From assembly GCA_015852425.1 (NCBI GenBank), contig JAAAIG010000074.1:1-64000 (forward strand): 64,000 nt of DNA. The letters run 5' to 3'. The translations under genes and the position numbers were made by a program. Within the stretch, counting starts at the first letter, position 1. Each line of letters begins with the position of its first letter. Below, in pieces: positions 43,611 to 53,917 of the stretch. Source of the stretch: Gryganskiella cystojenkinii (lineage: Eukaryota; Mortierellomycota; Mortierellomycetes; Mortierellales; Mortierellaceae). The notes under the pieces are model-generated. The model was not told where the DNA came from. It was given only the letters and a program-made list of their open reading frames with translations, and searched no databases.

Positions 43611-46600
43611 TCATTCTTTTCTGTCTCCTTCCCCATCTTCTACACCCTCGCGCGTCTCGTCTGGCGTCCTTAATTTTGACGATTCCTCAAAATGTTTTCC
43701 TGTCCTTGTTTCATTTGACCCTTCCGTCGCGTCCACCTCCGGCTTTACGGAATCTTTGTCCTTAACCCCTCTCTCGCCAATAGGCTCTGCTGCATTCTCG
43801 ATTGCGTGCTCGGATTTCGAAGCTTCCGGAAGGTTTTCCTCCTCCGTGCCTCCTTCCTCCTGTTCTTGGTCCAGGCCCTGATGACCAGACTTGCCTTCAG
43901 CTTCCTCTTCCGCACGGCCCGGACCTTCCGTATGAGCAATCGATTCGGACTCTATCCGATCGGGTTCTTGCTGCTTACTCTCGGCCTTCTCCTTCTCATC
44001 TTGTTTTCTATCCTGTAGTTCTTTATCCTGTAGTTCTTTATCCTGTAGTTCTTTATCTTGTTGTTCTTTATCCAATCGAGCTTGCTCCTTCTGAGCTTCC
44101 AGCTTAACTTCCTTCTCCCTAATTTCTTCTTCTTGCTTGGCCTGGGCCAGTGCCAGTCGACGTACTTCGTTCTTTCGTTCTTCCTCCTCCTTCGCAGCCT
44201 TGGCCAGAGCAACTTCGCGAGCCAACTTGGCCTCTAAAGCTGCTTGAGCCTCTTGTGCTTCCCTGACTTCTTTTTCCTCTTTTTCCTTCGACAACTCTTC
44301 GTTCTCTTGCCGTAACCGTATCAAGGTAGCTTTCATCTCCTCAATTTCTCTCATACGATCCACAGCTTGACCCAACCTCCTCTTAGCGGTCATGGGGTCT
44401 GGTAAGAAGATCGAACATCCATTCAGAGTCGTGATCACAAGTTCCTCCAGACCGTCATCGTTCAGATCCGCGCTCAAGATACCATATATGGGCGAGGCAA
44501 ATCGTCGGTTCCAGGTCATGCCCCATTGCAACGCAATAGAAGGAGGACGTTGTGGTGCTTGAGGAGGTGCTGAGGAGGTCGAGGTTGGTTCCGACATATG
44601 TGGGGAAGATAACGGATGCGTTTGAGGAGGAAACGATGCTGGCGAGATCGAGATCATCATGGCTCCAGCTGTCATGGATGGCGGTGGAATATTGCTCGAT
44701 GTAGGGGTTATGTAGTTGTGCAAGGGCCTGTGGTTTGGTTGGACTTGACTAGGAGAGAGTTCCTTGAAGACCATAACCTGACGTCCATAGGTCCCGATCA
44801 TGACCTCGTTCCTGCCATCCCAATCCGCATCCATGACATGGGCCGCCATGATACTGTCATGGTATGAACATTCCTGCAAATCCGATCGGTTGACCAGTCC
44901 ATACTTGTTGATGTCACTGTTACGGAAAAGAAAAAAGTTAGATGCAAGGCTAGATACTCTGCCAAAAGCAAACATGGCTCCAACATTGACCAATCATTAT
45001 TTGCTGGTAGGCTATACCTGTAAACCCAAGCCTGTTCGATGGCACATGTGACTAACAGATGAATTCCAGGCTCTTCCTTAGGCTCTACAACCCCTGGTCT
45101 GGCTTCCGGTGAACTCTCCTGGGTATAATTTCGGTGATCGGCCGGCACTCTGGAAGTAAATACCGCAAGAGTCGTGATTGGCGCAAACAAAACAACGGTA
45201 TGACTCCTTGCTTTGGAACGATCCAGTTTAAATGTTGAAGGGTCTCTTGGAATGATGCCCACGTTCAGAGTTCCGTTTTGCGTTCCAGCGGCGACAATAC
45301 GACAGGTTGGGTAGTCTTTGATCACTAAACTCAGGACGCTACAGTAATATCGCGTTACTCATGGAACATAGTAACCTACTTTCATAAATAAACAAGCAAT
45401 TGCTTTCATGTCTTCACTCTTACCAGTATTCGCAATACGAGAACGAGGCGAGAACTGAGAAATGGGTCTCGATCGGCTGTTCCTCATACATTCCTCTGTC
45501 GTCCTGAACGAAAAAGTGTACACAGCTGTCACTGCCGCCGATCAGGATCGCCATCTCGAACGGATCGTCCTCTAACGGGGCATGGATAATTTTTGTGGGC
45601 GCCCAAGTGAGAGGGATGGATTGGATGTCCTTGGTATCTACCAAAAAAAAAAAAAAAAAAATGCGCGAAATAACATGTGAGTATAAAGGTGAAAGTTCCC
45701 CGCAGATCAAACCCTTGCGAACATGCTGACTGTTGCCACCTTACTTGGCAATTTGAGCAACAGCTCCTTGATACTCTTTCCAAAAGTGTTGGCACCGTAA
45801 CATCTCAGTTCGAACTGTGCTGGATCCAGAGCCTAAGTTTGTATTAAACGAAAGAGAACTCCCTGATTAGCCATGATGAAGCAGTTTCACACAAAGATCG
45901 GTGCGAGTCGATTACGTGTTGCATGGACCTACTTTGGCAATGGAAACCAAGACAACCAATTGGCAGCCGCGTCGACCTTTCCGCTCGAACGCATCCATGG
46001 ACACGATCTCGAGATTGTCTCCGGTCTGATCCAGGCCTGAAACGGGAAATTCGAATGATTCCTGCAATCCCAGAATGCATTTGATCGACCCTCCTGCTGC
46101 TACCATAGCATATCGCCCAGGAAGATGAGCCCACATGCAAGCACCTGTCGGTGTAAAGATACTTGGTTTGGTCAGCAATGATGACTCTGCATCCTCCTCG
46201 GCTCTGCTTCCTAGACTTGACCCAGGTCTGGATCGTTCAGGCGTAGCGGGTACACTATCCACAGGAGGTTGTTGAAGGGATATTTGACTCTGTGAGGAGC
46301 CGCTCCTGTCCATCTCTGAGGAAGAAGCGTCGACCAGCGAGTTTGCTTCCATGATGAGGGACTCCTTTGCGAACAAGTTCTCGGTCGGTGCGGGTTTGGG
46401 TGATGGGTATGTGGAAGGTGACCCGAGTTCCTTGACGACTACGAGTCCATACAGGTTTCTAAATAAAAAGATTTTGTCAAAAAGATCAGATGCCATGTCG
46501 GATAAAGACGGAAAAGAGGAAGAAGACGATCGATATGATAGCGGTTGACCCATACGTGCGTGCTCCTCTGCTGAAACGAGAATAACTCATCTCGGTGTAG

Positions 46601-46911
46601 ATGTCCTGAACTGGGCAAGAGTCCTGACATGACTGGGAATGAACATGCACTGGTCGCTCGTCCTCGCCATTGTACACGATGTCATGTCTCTTCCTGTCCT
46701 GGGATATAGAATGGTGGCGCGTGGACGGGTGAGAAGTATTAGGGGTAGAATTCGCGTTGTTTCCATGGTGACTACTGCTCCGGCTGAGGTGATGGCTCAG
46801 GTCCTGGTCAAGGTCGTCGGACTGGAAGAGGACGGGTGGACGGTGGTGATGGTGGTCCTGGTCGGGATAGTCTTGAGGCGAATGGCGATAGGGGTTTTGA
46901 TGGTGGTCCAT
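43611..46911 (-). CDS. Kaptin-like (KPTN, KICSTOR) beta-propeller protein with coiled-coil tail
   Basis: Exons 46911-46556, 46458-45933, 45832-45745, 45637-45424, 45338-45018 and 44916-43611 give 936 residues with all phases matching. Kaptin-like parts are LTWAPTKIIHAPLEDDPFEMAILIGGSDSCVHFF and then FG-GAP-like repeats such as IMAAHVMDADWDGRNEVMIGTYGRQVMVF and PIYGILSADLNDDGLEELVITTLNG. After the propeller a charged coiled coil of about 150 residues follows, including tandem LQDKE units, then a Glu-rich disordered end. Kaptin is part of KICSTOR, which anchors GATOR1 to the lysosome for amino-acid sensing by TORC1 in animals. The coiled-coil tail is not part of animal kaptin as I know it. Family call is by pattern, moderately sure. 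Confidence 0.72.
44010..44069 (-). repeat. 15-bp tandem repeat coding LQDKE units
   Basis: Four adjacent 15-bp units within the coiled coil of the kaptin-like gene, three identical and one diverged (44055-44069). In-frame, so copy-number change would only lengthen or shorten the coil. Confidence 0.9.
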
Positions 46912-47296
46912 TGTCCATTCGTGTTGGGTTTATTGAGTGGGAAGAAGAAGGTGGAGCTCAAAAGTGAGCAGAAGAGTCGGGACTGCCCTCCTGGGAATAC
47001 AAGCCACGAAAGAGAGAGAGTGGGGTTCACTCTTTTTTTCTCTCTCTTTTTGTTTTGTGGTCCCATGCTCGTTTTTACAATCTTCCCTCAACGGCTCCAT
47101 CCACACCCAGATTCACATCACGATTACAATACCCCTCTTAACACATTCTGCTCTCTTCTCTCATTGCCTCCTTGACTTTGCTCCCTCTCCCCGTTCCTCT
47201 AGAAACCATCCTCCTTGCACGCGAGTGGGACACTTCTCCTTTTCAAACAACCCTCGAAGACAGACACACAGACAAACATATATACACACAGGCTCC
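46912..47296. promoter_or_regulatory. Divergent promoter of kaptin-like and SAP30-like genes
   Basis: 385 bp separate the divergent ATGs. The plus side has an ACACA-rich leader (47261-47291). No specific factor site stands out. Confidence 0.4.
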
Positions 47297-48110
47297 ATGG
47301 CACCGAAACAAAAGACATCCGAAGCCGGCCAAGGAGGCGCCGGTGGTGGCAGTAGCAGTAAGGGAACCTCTGGTGGAGGAAACAACAATAACAACGCCGG
47401 AGACCGTCAACGGGATAATGACAGGAGTCACGGCAACGCCAACGGTCATTCTGAACGCGCAGGTTCATCCACTGGAGGCTCAGGGAATACAGTAAATGGT
47501 GACAAGGCCGGGGGCAATCAGGATCGCAAGGACACCGAGAAAGGATCAAGTGCTGCTGGGTCCAAGCGCAAGGCCGAATCACCGCCAATTACTGTAAGGC
47601 ACATTTCATTTCATTCATTTCTGACCACGCCTGGAATACATTCAGTTGCCGTCAACGGGGAGAGTGCTTCCAAAAAGGCGGTGTCAGCTAACAAGATGCA
47701 TATCCCTTACGTACAATATATCTGTGCCCGTAGGTTGACTTTAACAATATGGATGTAGCCACTCTCCGTCGGTATTGCCGGCTGAACAAGCTGAACCCAA
47801 AATCCAAATCACAGGAGGATCTCGCCACTGCAGCTTCAAAACACTTCGAGAAACAGATCGCGACTAAAGAGGTTGACAGTGTCGCTTACTTTTTGTTCGC
47901 CGTCAAACATCGTCGTAAGTTTTCAGAACATCATTTTTCATTCCGGGTGTGGCGGAGATCTTTTTGACAATAAGGAAGGGATTTGTTCGTCCGTTTGAGC
48001 CCTGCATCCCTCCTCTCCACAACAGCACACAGACTTATAATTTTTTTCTTGCCTTTTTATTCTTGCTCGATTTAGATAACGTGCTCAAATTGACGATGCC
48101 TTTGGCATGA
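47297..48110 (+). CDS. SAP30-like Sin3-binding protein
   Basis: Exons 47297-47593, 47734-47914 and 48076-48110 give 170 residues. The first intron (GTAAGG to CCGTAG) has a CTAAC branch site. The first 99 residues are disordered, Gly/Asn/Ser-rich with a basic KRKAE patch. The second exon starts VDFNNMDVATLRRYCRLNKL and continues to DSVAYFLFAVKHR, matching the Sin3-binding domain of SAP30 (pattern V-D-x-L-R-R-Y near the start and Y-F-x-x-x-V-K near the end). The short C-terminus is NVLKLTMPLA. SAP30 bridges Sin3 and the Rpd3-type histone deacetylase for repression. Small size is normal for fungal members. Confidence 0.82.
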
Positions 48111-48640
48111 GAGGACAACCCCTTGGACGCGCAACCACTCTTCGTGGATGTTAATCGTGGCAGGACACGGGTTCATGAAACGAAATGACAGACCAACCTC
48201 CACTCTCTTCTTCGACCTTTGCAATAATACAGAACGATGCGGACAAAATTGCCTGCTGGGTCGATCAGTGTCAACCCGCGCCTCGCCTCCTAATAAAAAG
48301 CATAATTTCTCTCTTGGAACCTGAGCGCAAGGACGTAACGTAAGAACAATGGACGCTTTCCTTGACAATGATCTTTTCGTCAATTATTGCCTTCGCAAGA
48401 ACAATCGTTTTCTTTTCACTTTGATATTCGCATTTTATTGATTTTTTTCATCCTTTCAGCTACGTCTCATGTACCAAGCAAACAAAAACAGAATCATACC
48501 TAACACACGAGAAAAAAGACACCAAAAAAAGATTAGTGGACAAATTCAATCTCGCGCTACAAGCAGTTGGTAGGAGATAGTGAAAGAGAGATGACACGAC
48601 AAGTGTTTCGTTTTCTTCAGCCATTGGGTTCTCTTGCATC
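48111..48640. other. Convergent region between SAP30-like gene and snoRNA host
   Basis: Contains the 3' end of the SAP30-like transcript and probably the last exon(s) of the snoRNA host gene on the minus strand. Open frames here lack protein character. I searched it for an snR72-type guide (for 25S A876) and saw none. Confidence 0.4.
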
Positions 48641-48654
48641 GAGTGAATCGATAC

Positions 48655-48744
48655 AAGAGTCAGAAAAGATTGGCCTGTCACAGCCGTTATAATCAATGCA
48701 CTTGGTGCTAAGTTGACCGTCGTGATAAGAAAATCATCATTGAG
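48655..48744 (-). ncRNA. snR73: Box C/D snoRNA, snR73 orthologue (25S Cm2959)
   Basis: C box ATGATGA (34-39 part of 48734-48740 on the plus strand as TCATCA), D box CTGA at 48660-48663. The guide is the complement of 48715-48725, which reads GACCGTCGTGA, identical to 25S rRNA 2957-2967. A degenerate D' box CTTA (48709-48712) follows, and the fifth base upstream of it pairs with C2959. This is the assigned target of yeast snR73. Confidence 0.85.
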
Positions 48745-49016
48745 CTGAAGAAACATAAACACACTGTCGACTTCTCGCGAAGAGAGAATATCGAGCAGTA
48801 GAAAGGATGCGGGAGGTGGATGCAACAGGGAGGTTGATGGTTACCTTATTGAAAATCTGGGAAACAGGCTTGACTTGAAGACGGCGATTGCCAATGAGTT
48901 CTTACCTACTGTGGACCAAAAAAAGAGAACTTGATTAGGATACAATGATCAAAAATTCTTTTTTTTCGATTTCCTTCTTTTGCTTTTGTTCAAAGGCAAT
49001 ACGAGCGTATAGTGGA

Positions 49017-49092
49017 GTGCATCAGTCGGTCAAAGGTGTCATCGTAAATCAGACATATGCTTGTCTTTAATTGAAAAATCATCTCATGCAGA
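49017..49092 (-). ncRNA. snR74: Box C/D snoRNA, snR74/U27 orthologue (18S Am28)
   Basis: C box AGATGA (49079-49084), D' CTGA (49049-49052), C' CGATGA, D CTGA (49022-49025), and a short GCA/TGC terminal stem. The plus strand at 49054-49066 is CATATGCTTGTCT, identical to 18S rRNA 25-37. The fifth base upstream of D' pairs with A28, the target of yeast snR74 and vertebrate U27. Confidence 0.9.
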
Positions 49093-49351
49093 GCCCCATC
49101 GGTCTATATTCACGCCCGTCGTAAGAAACATTAAAAGTAGGGGAGGAGAAAAGCTAGCATTGGAGTTGGATAGGGGAATTGAGCATTACCTTTCAAATAT
49201 CCTTGGCAAGACCAACTTTGTCGACAAAGCGAGAACATGGAACCAAGAGATGAAATCTAAAAAAGAATAGAATGGGAGAAGCCATTGTTAATATACCATG
49301 TTTAACAATGGACAAAGGTCGAAAGAAACTCAAAAAGAGGATTTTCGAAAT

Positions 49352-49475
49352 TTAAAAATCAGAAATGCATGAATGGTATATAAAAAAGAGTTTCAACATG
49401 TAACGAACGAGTGCGAAAACCGCCCACGTTCAAACGTTCAGACTCGTCATCTAAAAGGAGGATCATCACTTAAAA
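49352..49475 (-). ncRNA. snR75: Box C/D snoRNA, snR75 orthologue (25S Gm2288)
   Basis: C box GTGATGA (49463-49469), D' CTGA (49438-49441), D CTGA (49359-49362) with AT-rich terminal pairing. The plus strand at 49443-49454 reads CTCGTCATCTAA, identical to 25S rRNA from about 2285. The fifth base upstream of D' pairs with G2288. The RNA is long for the family because of the D'-to-D part. Confidence 0.85.
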
Positions 49476-49615
49476 ATTACGAAAATGGGAAGGGTAGAAG
49501 AAATGGGAAAGGGATGCTTACCATCTCAAAGGTTGTCATAGTCGGCGAGGAAGGCGACGTGTACTAAGAGGCGATCGATGATCTGAAAAAAGTAACAGAA
49601 ATAATCTCGTTAGAA

Positions 49616-49670
49616 AAAATCAGAGTCACTTCAGGTTCGTTTCATCAACAGCGATAATCGTCATCGACCT
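49616..49670 (-). ncRNA. Candidate box C/D snoRNA, target unassigned
   Basis: Lies in the same intron as the snR76 orthologue. The minus strand shows CGATGA (49660-49665) as C box, TGATGA (49642-49647) as C' and CTGA (49620-49623) as D, with a second CTGA at 49631-49634. The candidate guide before D gave no rRNA match I could recall. It could be an orphan snoRNA or chance boxes. Confidence 0.35.
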
Positions 49671-49706
49671 CAAAAGATGAGAAAGAAAGAGGATAGTCGG
49701 CTAATG

Positions 49707-49797
49707 AATCAGTCCACGGTTTTCTAGGCCGTATATATGCTTATCCACATGAATATTTCAGTGCCCAGTGCATACCCAATAAGGGTTCATCAGAATA
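49707..49797 (-). ncRNA. snR76: Box C/D snoRNA, snR76 orthologue (25S Cm2197 segment)
   Basis: C box TGATGA (49788-49793), D' CTGA (49758-49761), D CTGA (49711-49714). The plus strand at 49762-49771 reads TGCCCAGTGC, identical to the 25S segment UGCCCAGUGC that I associate with Cm2197. The fifth base upstream of D' pairs with the third C of CCC. Its position between the snR77 and snR75 orthologues agrees with the yeast order. Confidence 0.75.
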
Positions 49798-50030
49798 GCC
49801 CTTCGACTCTTTCTTTCTCTTCTAATGAGGGCCACGATCAAGAAATGACAAAAGAAATCCTTACCATCTACTTTTCCAGCAAGCCGCATCGGAGACTGAA
49901 TCCGATCGAGCGTGGATATGCTTTAGATGCTAATCAATACCTAGAAAAAAATCGGGGCCATGATTAGTTTCGATGTTTAAAAACGAAGACGACAAGGGAG
50001 GAAAGAAAATTTTCTTTTTTGCGAATGTCA

Positions 50031-50111
50031 AGTTTCAGTTGGGTGCAATAACTATCAACACTGTGATTCAGGCGGTAATTCCAGCTTTAATTGCGTTTGT
50101 ATCATCCTAGT
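50031..50111 (-). ncRNA. snR77: Box C/D snoRNA, snR77 orthologue (18S Um578)
   Basis: C box GGATGAT (about 50101-50107), D' CTGA (50068-50071), D CTGA (50035-50038). The plus strand at 50072-50084 reads GCGGTAATTCCAG, identical to 18S rRNA around the 530 loop. The fifth base upstream of D' pairs with U578, the target of yeast snR77. Confidence 0.9.
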
Positions 50112-50382
50112 TGACACACACAAAAAATAGAGAGGGGCGAATGGGGGAGGGAAAATGAGTGCTTACCATTCAACAAGATCGGATCCTTGTAAGAGGGGTA
50201 CAGAAAAGATGATCACGTCATCGATCCGAATTCAAAACGCGCTTTAACACACATCTACAAGTTGCATCAGAGGGAAAGAGACCGTTAGCAACTGTCATTT
50301 CGCGACATAATTGATGGGAATGCTTTTCAGACTAAAAGCGGCAGTGCGATAGACAAAGAGGAAGGTCGAGGTTTGGGGTAGT

Positions 50383-50465
50383 TTGCTCAGATTTTGCATT
50401 ATAAACACGTATGCTTTCAGAAACTCTAGTTTGAAATTTTGAAATAGGTGATCATCCAGGCTAAG
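50383..50465 (-). ncRNA. snR78: Box C/D snoRNA, snR78 orthologue (25S Um2421)
   Basis: C box GGATGAT (about 50450-50457), D' CTGA (50417-50420), D CTGA (50387-50390). The plus strand at 50424-50434 reads CTCTAGTTTGA, identical to 25S rRNA 2420-2430. The fifth base upstream of D' pairs with U2421, the target of yeast snR78 and human U34-type RNAs. Confidence 0.87.
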
Positions 50466-50909
50466 ACTTCGATCTCCTAATTGTCTGTCGTTCGCGCATT
50501 AGTGTCGAATGGGAGGGGGGAGATCATGACAAAGTCCTACCTTAGGCAATCGGAGAAGAGCGGGAGAGGGGGATGAAGAGGGGTGAGGTGAGAGAAGAAA
50601 AGAAAGAAAAGGAAAGAACCCACGAAAATTTTTCTTATGAAGAGGACGTAAACAAAAAAAAATTCTTAGTGACCGTCATTTTCACATCGTACACCCTTAA
50701 GTTCAAAATAGAACATGGATTTTCAATCACCACTCCACGCGTCACAAGGTATCAATTATCAAGGTCCCATCCTGGATATTTCTTTTTCTTTGGGGATGTT
50801 TGCTCTAATGATTTGTATTAGGTTGCAATTGATCTATGTACAATGGTAAAAAAACAAGCGAATAAGCAAGAAAAGATGAAAGTAAGGATGGGAAAAAAAA
50901 GGAAAGTAT

Positions 50910-53706
50910 TTAGAGCTCTTGAGTGACGATGGAACTGGACCCATCCATGGAACGATCCATCTCGACAGACGAACCCTCGGATCTCTCTGATCCTTGGATT
51001 TCACTGTCATCCTTCTTTCGTTGTCTCTCTGCAGGTGGCGAGAGCAGTTGTGGTCGAGCTGAGGGACCTCGACCAGACGCGACAACAACCGTGTCATTGG
51101 ACGAATCCGTGGTTGGTGCGTTAGCAGTGGCGGCGACCGTATGGCCCATACCTATACTCGTCACAGATGCGCTAGTACCAACATTAGCATGTTCTTGACT
51201 AGTGCCCGCGGTAGGCGCAGAGTTAGTGCCAGGTCCACTCCGATCTGACATGGGTCCGTTCTTGGGACTTGTTGGCGAAGGGATTGAGAATCGACCTGTC
51301 TTTGGTTTCTGCTGTTGAGGCGGCTGTGGTTGGTGGTGGTGGTGGTGTTGTTGTTGTTGTTGTTGTTGCCGTTGTTGTTCCTGAGGCTGTGCTTCGACCA
51401 AATGGGTGTCGACAGGCTCAGTATGTTGACCGGTGGCAGTATTGATGGCTGGACGATGACTCTCTGCTATTGTTGCTGTTGCTGACGATACCGACACCGG
51501 CACGGACGTTGGCATCGCCCTCGCCTCGGTCATCGTTCTCGCCTGGCCTTTTTGAGGGGCAGGGGTCATCTCCTTGTCCCTGAATCTCAAAAGTGCATTC
51601 CCGACCCGTTGAAGTTCCTCTTCCTTGACATTCAACTCAAATCGGATCGTGAACAAAAACTCGAGCTCCAGCTGATTCAACTCTAATAAACTGAGGCCGC
51701 CCACCTGTGGATAATAGAAAAAAAAGCAAAAGCAAAACGCAAAACGACGCAAAACAAACGATGGGTTAGTTTTTTTTTTTTTGCGCGACCAAGGAGACTT
51801 GACCGTTTAACATGGACAAAGGCAGGTGCTTCATCTTCCAAGAGGTTGTGTTTTTCTTTTGTTTTACCTTGGCATAGCGCCCGTTTGAATAAAAGTGATC
51901 AGATGTGAATTTGGCCGCGACCATGAGACAAACGATCAACAGTCGATGGATATTAAAACTGTTTATCCTGAACCCATTCGAAGTCATGGCCATGACCGGG
52001 GTCGGTGCTGGGGTCCAGGACCCGTTTGGGCAGTCGGAACTGGTTGAAGACGAGGATGAAGAGGATGACGATGAACAGTCTGTGTTTTGTTGTTGTTGTT
52101 GCACGGCTGTGACAGAAACATTGCTATCCTGGGAAAGTTTCGCTGTTGTTGTAGTCGGTGTTGATGTTGATGCTACTGTTGTCACATCACCTCCAAGTTT
52201 GGCCTTTTTGGGCACGTGCTGGACCCGATCTAAATCTTTGTATTCGTTGTCCATGTTGCGTTTGTGTCCAGGGGGACAATTTTCATCCTCCTCCGAGGGG
52301 GAACCAGACCTCCTCCCTTCTCGACTTGGTGGCGGAGATCCACGAGCAATCTGAGGTCTAGGCTCTGTCATGTGTGAGGAAGAGGAAGAGGATGGCGTTG
52401 ACGATGACGAAGATGACGAGCAAGCTGTTGTCGTTGGTCTTGGGTAACTTATTTGGGTAGTTGGTTGGTTTGTTGTTGATTCTTCCTGCTCCTCCGCTCT
52501 ACCACGTTTCTGGATCATTGGACAGTCGGAGTTTGGTTGATGGGGAGGTTGGTCCAGAGACGAAGTAAAAGAAGTGGGAGCGGCGGGAAGAGCAGCAGCA
52601 GGGTCCTTTTGAATATTTCCGTCGACTGAGATAGTTCCTTCGGTTGTTGTTGTTGCTCTCGTCGACGACGCAGGAGGGACAACAGGGGAACCGGAACGTG
52701 GTGGTTGACTGGCATGCGTGGAAGAAAAATTGGAAATTGAACAAGAATTTGTTGGTTGAGACGAGATAGGGGTAGTGATGGTGGTGGTGACTGAGGTTGG
52801 CGAGGAACGTGCTGTGGATGTGGAGAATTCATTGGATCGGACTCCCCACGAAGAAGAAGAAGAAGAGCAAGAATTGGTCAAGGGGTTGATGTGGCTGTCG
52901 TTGTTGGAGCGCAATGGTATAGATGGTGCTGTTGATTCTTGTGGCGAATCTTGTTCCTCTTCTTGTTGTTGTTCCTCTAAGCCAACATGACCACCTCCGT
53001 TGCTGCCGTCTTGGTTGTTGATTTGGTTGCTGCTGCAGATCTGCTCCATCCCGCTCAACCCCCCGATCCGGTCGAGGTACACGAGCACGTTGAGCAAAAC
53101 CTCGTTTGAAAACGGAATATACTGCAAGATTCTGGACAGGTAAGCCTCGATCGAAATCCTGGCCACAGCCCGGGCATGAAAGAGAGTGATGGGGTCGACG
53201 AGAGGATTGTATTGCTGGTCGTTTGTGCGAACCATGGAAGAGAGTAAAACCGATACGATCAACGTCGTATGTTTGATAGGGTAATGGACAATATCGAATT
53301 CTTCTTTGGAGAGGGCGAGTACCGACGCTGTGGGGGATGAAGGGAAGTGAGATGGGGAAGATGGACTACTAGTACGAGGTGGTAGTTGTGCTTGCAATTG
53401 TTGTTGTTGTTGTTGAAGTTGACGCCGCCTTGTTTGTGAGGAGGAATATGAGTGTTGGTGTTGATGTTCTTGAGGCGAGGATGAAAATGTGGCAGCCTTG
53501 GCTGCAGCAGCAAGAGTAAGGGCAAGAAATTGGCGATCGACAATGTAGTCCTGTTGTTGCGTTGGTGTTTGGGGAGACGGGGAAGTGGTGGTTGTGCCTG
53601 ATGTTGAGGCGACGGAGCAGTTTTCCTCGGAGAAGGGAACTGAGGTTGTTGTGGCCATGTCAACGTCCGGCTGGGTCGCCACGGACTGAGAGTCCGGGAC
53701 GGACAT
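50910..53706 (-). CDS. Pho80/PCL-type cyclin with a split cyclin box
   Basis: Exons 53706-51868 and 51704-50910 (GTAAAA to CCACAG, phase 0) give 877 residues. The first half of the cyclin fold is at about 140-221: HTTLIVSVLLSSMV, then ITLFHARAVARISIEAYLSRIL and NEVLLNVLVYLDRIGGLS. The second half resumes at 577 with FRINSFNIHRLLIVCLMVAAKF, then GGLSLLELNQLELEFLF. Between them lie about 355 residues of Ser/Thr/Gln-rich low complexity, where family members normally have a short loop. The C-terminus (about 185 residues) is Gln/His-rich and disordered. Pho80-type cyclins partner Pho85-like kinases in phosphate, glycogen and cell-cycle control. The ATG at 53706 was chosen because the residues upstream in frame are a translated CT-rich leader. 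Confidence 0.88.
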
Positions 53707-53917
53707 GGGATTTTTGTTGTTGTTGTAGTGAGAAAGAGTAAAGATGGGGAAAACAAAGAGAAAGACTGGGAGGCGCGAAATAGGGCACGGATGGAGGAAA
53801 ACTGGGTGTGGTGTTGAACCCGAAAAAAACCTCTCTCGAGGAAACAGATCTTTGCGTAACACCTTCCACTGACAATCTGATAACAAGCCAGATCGCCACT
53901 GACGAGATAGCTTTTAA

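Larger units (their letters stand above)
48641..50560 (-). ncRNA. Spliced snoRNA host gene (snR78-to-snR73 cluster)
   Basis: A minus-strand transcript with small exons. Predicted exons: end of exon 1 at 50541, then 50254-50167, 49940-49865, 49582-49522, 49256-49190 and 48908-48845. Donors are GTAGGA, GTAAGC, GTAAGG, GTAAGC, GTAATG and GTAACC; acceptors end TTGTAG, TTCTAG, TTTCAG, TTTTAG and CCACAG. The exon at 49940-49865 is closed in all three frames, so the spliced RNA has no long ORF. Each intron holds at least one box C/D RNA, listed separately. Exons appear to serve only for splicing, as in animal GAS5/UHG-type hosts. The 5' and 3' ends are not defined. Confidence 0.8.

Noticed and set aside
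47594..47733. Possible extra exon of the SAP30-like gene (frame stays open through 47758)
   Set aside because: Using it breaks the phase needed for the Sin3-binding exon; treating 47594-47733 as one intron with a CTAAC branch site closes all phases.
48460..48825. 121-residue minus-strand frame
   Set aside because: Overlaps the snR73 orthologue and flanks of the non-coding host; composition is not protein-like.
49707..49797. 18S A28 guide within the snR76 orthologue (AAGCATAT match)
   Set aside because: The match is not next to a D or D' box; the real A28 guide is in the RNA at 49017-49092.
49737..49967. 76-residue plus-strand frame
   Set aside because: Lies over the snR76 orthologue on the opposite strand and has no coding features.
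52081..53470. CAA/TTG-type repeats as a microsatellite array or mobile element
   Set aside because: They are in-frame poly-Gln/Ser/Asn codons of the cyclin gene, not an independent repeat.
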